In this document: positions 5,903 to 8,216 of the stretch, in pieces
Layout: each line of letters begins with the position of its first letter
Position numbering within the stretch: the first letter of the stretch is position 1
NCBI GenBank assembly: GCA_018702715.1
Contig: JABIYQ010000177.1
Location: 1-8,216, forward strand
DNA: 8,216 nt
DNA from: Desulfobacula sp.
GTDB lineage: Bacteria; Desulfobacterota; Desulfobacteria; Desulfobacterales; Desulfobacteraceae
Reading direction: 5' to 3'
Notes under the pieces: model-generated
Seen by the model: the letters and a program-made list of their open reading frames with translations, nothing else
What the model was told of the DNA's origin: nothing
Database searches by the model: none
Translations under genes and position numbers: made by a program

Positions 5903-6682
5903 TTAAACCTTGCCTTCCAGGATCAGATTCACCATCATTTTTTTATAGTTGATTCCAGCCTTTTTGAACCCTTTTGTACCATATTTCATATTGCCTTCCA
6001 AAACATAGAACTTTTTTTGGTGCTCAATAATATCAATTCCTACATCATCCCATCCACATTTTAAAGCTGTCAGTTGTGCAAGATTAAGAGCTTTTTGAGG
6101 CAAAGGATCAAAGCTGATTGCACCGCCCTGTGAAATATTGGTTTTAAAATTGTCTTTGGCAGCGATCCGCCAATAGGAAAGTCTGATTTTTTTGCCGATA
6201 ATAATAATTCGCATATCACGGTCAATGGGGAAATATTCCTGGATATAGGCAGGGCCTTTGTTCCTTAAATACAGACAAAGGTCTTCAGAGTTTTGAATCA
6301 GGTACACATCATTGCCTCGAGATGATCCCTTGGCTTTTTTTGCGATAAAAGGGAAGGAAAAAAAGGAAAGAATGGTTTGTTTTTGCTTTTTCCCATAAAA
6401 GATTTTTGTTTCAGGGTGGGGAATACCAAGCATATTAAAAGCAGCCGTCTGTTTTATCTTGTTCAGGGCAAATTTATAGGTATGAAAATTGGGAAATGTT
6501 TTTTTCCCCATGGCGTTAAACAAGTCAGCATAAAATGCCGTTGGGTAATAGATTTTTTTTGCAGACATAATCAGGTTTTGTTCCTGGCTGGAATAATCCT
6601 GAAAATTGGGTTTAAACCCTATCGTTTGAATTGATGGGTATTGTTTTAACCTCGCGCCCAGGGCAACAGGTCTGGAGTCCAA
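5903..6682 (-). CDS. RimK-like ATP-grasp ligase
   Basis: A 259-residue ATP-grasp enzyme. Such enzymes join a carboxylate to an amine (or similar) through an acyl-phosphate at the cost of ATP. Visible features: PFIAKKAKGSSRG (111-123) with the ATP-binding lysine and glycine-rich loop; YIQEY (146-150) at the adenine hinge; RDMR (155-158); TNISQGG (181-187); D217 in GIDII; and E229 and N231 in LEGNMKYG, which hold the magnesium ions. RimK adds glutamate to ribosomal protein S6, but relatives make many peptides and cofactors, so the substrate is unknown. The TTG at 6682 is chosen because AAGGA lies 7 bases upstream; the frame itself is open back to the galE stop. It follows galE by 57 bases and is probably co-transcribed with it. 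Confidence 0.85.
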   Translation of the reverse strand: MDSRPVALGARLKQYPSIQTIGFKPNFQDYSSQEQNLIMSAKKIYYPTAFYADLFNAMGKKTFPNFHTYKFALNKIKQTAAFNMLGIPHPETKIFYGKKQKQTILSFFSFPFIAKKAKGSSRGNDVYLIQNSEDLCLYLRNKGPAYIQEYFPIDRDMRIIIIGKKIRLSYWRIAAKDNFKTNISQGGAISFDPLPQKALNLAQLTALKCGWDDVGIDIIEHQKKFYVLEGNMKYGTKGFKKAGINYKKMMVNLILEGKV

Positions 6683-6689
6683 ATTTAAG

Positions 6690-6694
6690 TCCTT
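6690..6694 (-). promoter_or_regulatory. Ribosome binding site that fixes a TTG start
   Basis: AAGGA on the minus strand is 7 bases before the TTG at 6682. It decides the start of the ATP-grasp gene, since there is no in-frame ATG between the galE stop codon and this site. Confidence 0.6.
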
Positions 6695-6739
6695 ATAATG
6701 TTTAACCGGTCCAATAAATGTATCAGTTAAAAATTGATT

Positions 6740-7750
6740 TCACCGGTATCCCTTTGGATTCTTTTTTTGCCAATTCCATGCATCCTTACACATATCAGTC
6801 AGAGTTTTTTTTGTTTCCCAGCCAAGTTCCTCTTTTGCTTTGGCAGGATCTGCAAAACAGGCATCGATGTCACCCGGCCTTCTATCCACAATTTTATAGG
6901 GGATTTTTTTATTGCTTGCAGCTTCCAATCCTTTGATCATTTCAAGGACTGAATAGCCGGAACCTGTTCCAAGATTGTAAATCAAAAGGCCTGGATTGGT
7001 GAAAAGTTTTGGCAGGGTTTTAATGTGCCCTAATGCCAGATCAACAACATGAATATAATCTCTGACTCCCGTCCCGTCTGGAGTATTATAGTCATTTCCA
7101 AATACGCTGAGCCAGGGTAAATGTCCTATTGCTACCTGTGATATATAAGGCATAAGATTGTTTGGGATACCAAAAGGGTCTTCCCCGATTTCACCACTTT
7201 TGTGAGCACCCACTGGGTTGAAATATCTTAACAAGGCAATATTCCAGTTTTTATCAGAGATATAGACGTCCTGCAGGATTTCTTCGATCATCAGTTTTGT
7301 CCTGCCATAGGGGTTGGTGGCTGAAAGAGGGAAATCTTCTTTTATGGGAAGGGATGCAGGATCTCCGTAAACGGTTGCAGAAGAAGAAAAAACAATATTT
7401 TTTACATTAAATTCATCCATTACGGCCAGTAGATTCAAAGTCCCTGTAATATTGTTATGAAAGTACCTTAAAGGTATCGACACTGATTCACCCACTGCTT
7501 TCAAACCAGCAAAATGGATGACCGCATCTATTTTATGTTCAGAAAATACAGCAATGATCTGTTTTTTATCCAAAAGATCTGCTTTATAGAAATCAAGGGA
7601 TTTTTTAGTAATATTTTTTACACGATTTAAAGATTCTTTAGAGCTATTGGAAAGATTGTCCAGGACAACTATATCATAATTTTCATTTAAAAGCTCAACA
7701 CAGGTATGGCTTCCAATATACCCAGCTCCACCAGTAACAAGAATTTTCAT
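6740..7750 (-). CDS. galE: UDP-glucose 4-epimerase
   Basis: 336 residues, normal length for GalE, an extended short-chain dehydrogenase that interconverts UDP-glucose and UDP-galactose with bound NAD. Visible features: the NAD loop GGAGYIGSHT (7-16), D31 at the end of strand 2 (LDNLSNS), HFAGLKAVGES (79-89), the catalytic SSSATVYG (122-129), and Y148/K152 of the YxxxK motif in NPYGRTK. Later comes RYFNPVGAH, followed by the family stretches PFGIPNNLMPYI and GTGVRDYIHVVDLA and the C-terminal RPGDIDACFAD. ATG at 7750 has a good AGGGA 6 bases upstream. It should supply UDP-galactose for lipopolysaccharide or exopolysaccharide. It is the first gene of the pair with the ATP-grasp ligase and has no transferase genes around it in this window. 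Confidence 0.97.
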   Translation of the reverse strand: MKILVTGGAGYIGSHTCVELLNENYDIVVLDNLSNSSKESLNRVKNITKKSLDFYKADLLDKKQIIAVFSEHKIDAVIHFAGLKAVGESVSIPLRYFHNNITGTLNLLAVMDEFNVKNIVFSSSATVYGDPASLPIKEDFPLSATNPYGRTKLMIEEILQDVYISDKNWNIALLRYFNPVGAHKSGEIGEDPFGIPNNLMPYISQVAIGHLPWLSVFGNDYNTPDGTGVRDYIHVVDLALGHIKTLPKLFTNPGLLIYNLGTGSGYSVLEMIKGLEAASNKKIPYKIVDRRPGDIDACFADPAKAKEELGWETKKTLTDMCKDAWNWQKKNPKGYR

Positions 7751-7961
7751 AAATTGTCCCTATATTTTTTGAGCATTACGGGTTTTTAATGACAGCATTT
7801 AAAAATAATTCATTGCAGACATTACAATGTTTATACTCTTTTGTACAGCGTGTCATCAGGATAAAAAACAGATTCTATATTCAGGCTTTTATTTTTTTTA
7901 AACGTGTATTTTCCATCTGGTATATGAAGGGACACACAGCTTCATGCCAGATAGTTTATCC

Positions 7962-7977
7962 TAACGTTGCAACATTA
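7962..7977. repeat. 16-bp near-palindrome around GTTGCAAC
   Basis: TAACGTTGCAACATTA is a palindrome with a single mismatched pair, centred on a perfect GTTGCAAC. It is large enough for a dimeric regulator site, but it is about 210 bases from the galE start and no regulator gene is nearby. The function is unknown. Confidence 0.35.
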
Positions 7978-8060
7978 GAGTTTACATTAACAAGATTAGG
8001 ACTGCAGATGAAATAAAGTAAACTGAAATAGCGAAGGCCAATCTTTAAAATCTGGTGGTT

Positions 8061-8126
8061 CATCTACAAGGCGCATTAAAGGTTTAATAGCAGGCCTATT
8101 TGGCCTTTGATGCAACGCAGTAGATG
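8061..8126. repeat. 66-base imperfect hairpin, probably an interspersed repeat
   Basis: The ends CATCTAC (8061-8067) and GTAGATG (8120-8126) are exact reverse complements. Inside them CGCAT pairs with ATGCAACG across a bulge, AAAGG (8078-8082) pairs with CCTTT (8104-8108), and AATAG (8086-8090) pairs with CTATT (8096-8100) around a CAGGC loop. The stem is nearly continuous, with small internal loops. The word TGCGTTGCA on one strand is reminiscent of REP-like repeats in Proteobacteria, so this is probably one copy of a dispersed element, but only one copy is in this window. Confidence 0.65.
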
Positions 8127-8163
8127 GGCCAAAAGACAAGCAATTTCGTTTGCTTTATAAAAT

Positions 8164-8193
8164 TTGCGGTCCTTATCTAAAGCAATATATAAT
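8164..8193 (+). promoter_or_regulatory. Candidate sigma70 promoter leading out of the window
   Basis: TTGCGG (8164-8169) and a perfect TATAAT (8188-8193) are separated by 18 bases. Transcription would start near 8200 and run to the right, so a plus-strand gene is expected just past the edge, divergent from galE. Confidence 0.45.
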
Positions 8194-8216
8194 GGGCAAT
8201 TTTTAAAGAATAAAAA

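Larger units (their letters stand above)
7751..8216. other. 466-base non-coding region right of galE
   Basis: No convincing gene is seen. The part next to galE should hold its promoter. The minus strand offers only weak boxes, plus a small palindrome, ACATT-AC-AATGT, at 7819-7830. Further right are a near-palindrome, a 66-base hairpin repeat, a small hairpin AAGCAA/TTGCTT (8138-8155) and a plus-strand promoter candidate. One 75-codon open frame here is judged chance. Confidence 0.6.

Noticed and set aside
6683..6739. N-terminal extension of the ATP-grasp protein into the galE gap
   Set aside because: The frame is open but has no ATG or GTG start, and AAGGA is well placed for the TTG at 6682.
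7789..8016. A 75-codon plus-strand open frame right of galE
   Set aside because: No ribosome binding site, odd composition rich in Phe, Ile and Arg, no recognisable motif, and it runs through the expected galE promoter region and the near-palindrome.

Overview
This AT-rich bacterial window holds seven complete protein genes, one partial gene, and two intergenic regions with mobile-element-like or repeat-like structure. No rRNA, tRNA, CRISPR array or phage structural gene was seen. No marker gene fixes the organism. The gene content (Bacteroidetes-type LysA, the GalE and RimK-like ATP-grasp pair, the periplasmic coiled-coil MscS-like protein and a class III cyclase remnant) looks most like an anaerobic Desulfobacterota of the Desulfobacteraceae kind. 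That assignment is an inference from remembered family resemblance, not a database result.

Layout, left to right. The 3' end of a ZIP-family metal transporter gene (+) converges on a two-gene minus-strand unit. In that unit a homoserine-kinase-like gene (thrB type, TTG start) is followed, with a 4-base ATGA overlap, by a diaminopimelate decarboxylase gene (lysA). Both belong to the aspartate family of amino acid synthesis (threonine and lysine branches). The unit's 5' region contains a short 10-bp inverted-repeat-bounded block. Inside it are the first codons of a class III adenylate cyclase joined out of frame to what looks like a cyclase-type C-terminus, so this is an internally deleted pseudogene.

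The centre is a plus-strand envelope group: a secreted NlpC/P60-like protein whose catalytic Cys position is Asn, then a large MscS-like membrane protein with an N-terminal periplasmic coiled coil and two tandem beta-type segments after its last membrane helix, then an unrecognised 181-residue soluble protein. The stop codon of the channel gene lies in the first copy of an 18-bp repeat present four times in tandem, and this array fills the gap to the next gene.

The right part is a minus-strand pair, galE (UDP-glucose 4-epimerase) followed by a RimK-like ATP-grasp ligase gene. The ligase gene converges on the 181-residue gene with only 3 bases between the stops. The last ~470 bases are non-coding. 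They hold a 66-base imperfect hairpin repeat, a near-palindrome and a good sigma70-like promoter pointing out of the window.

No obvious complete novel defence or mobile system is present. The most unusual items are the cyclase mini-remnant, the Cys-less NlpC/P60 protein next to the MscS-like protein, and the 18-bp tandem repeat across a stop codon.
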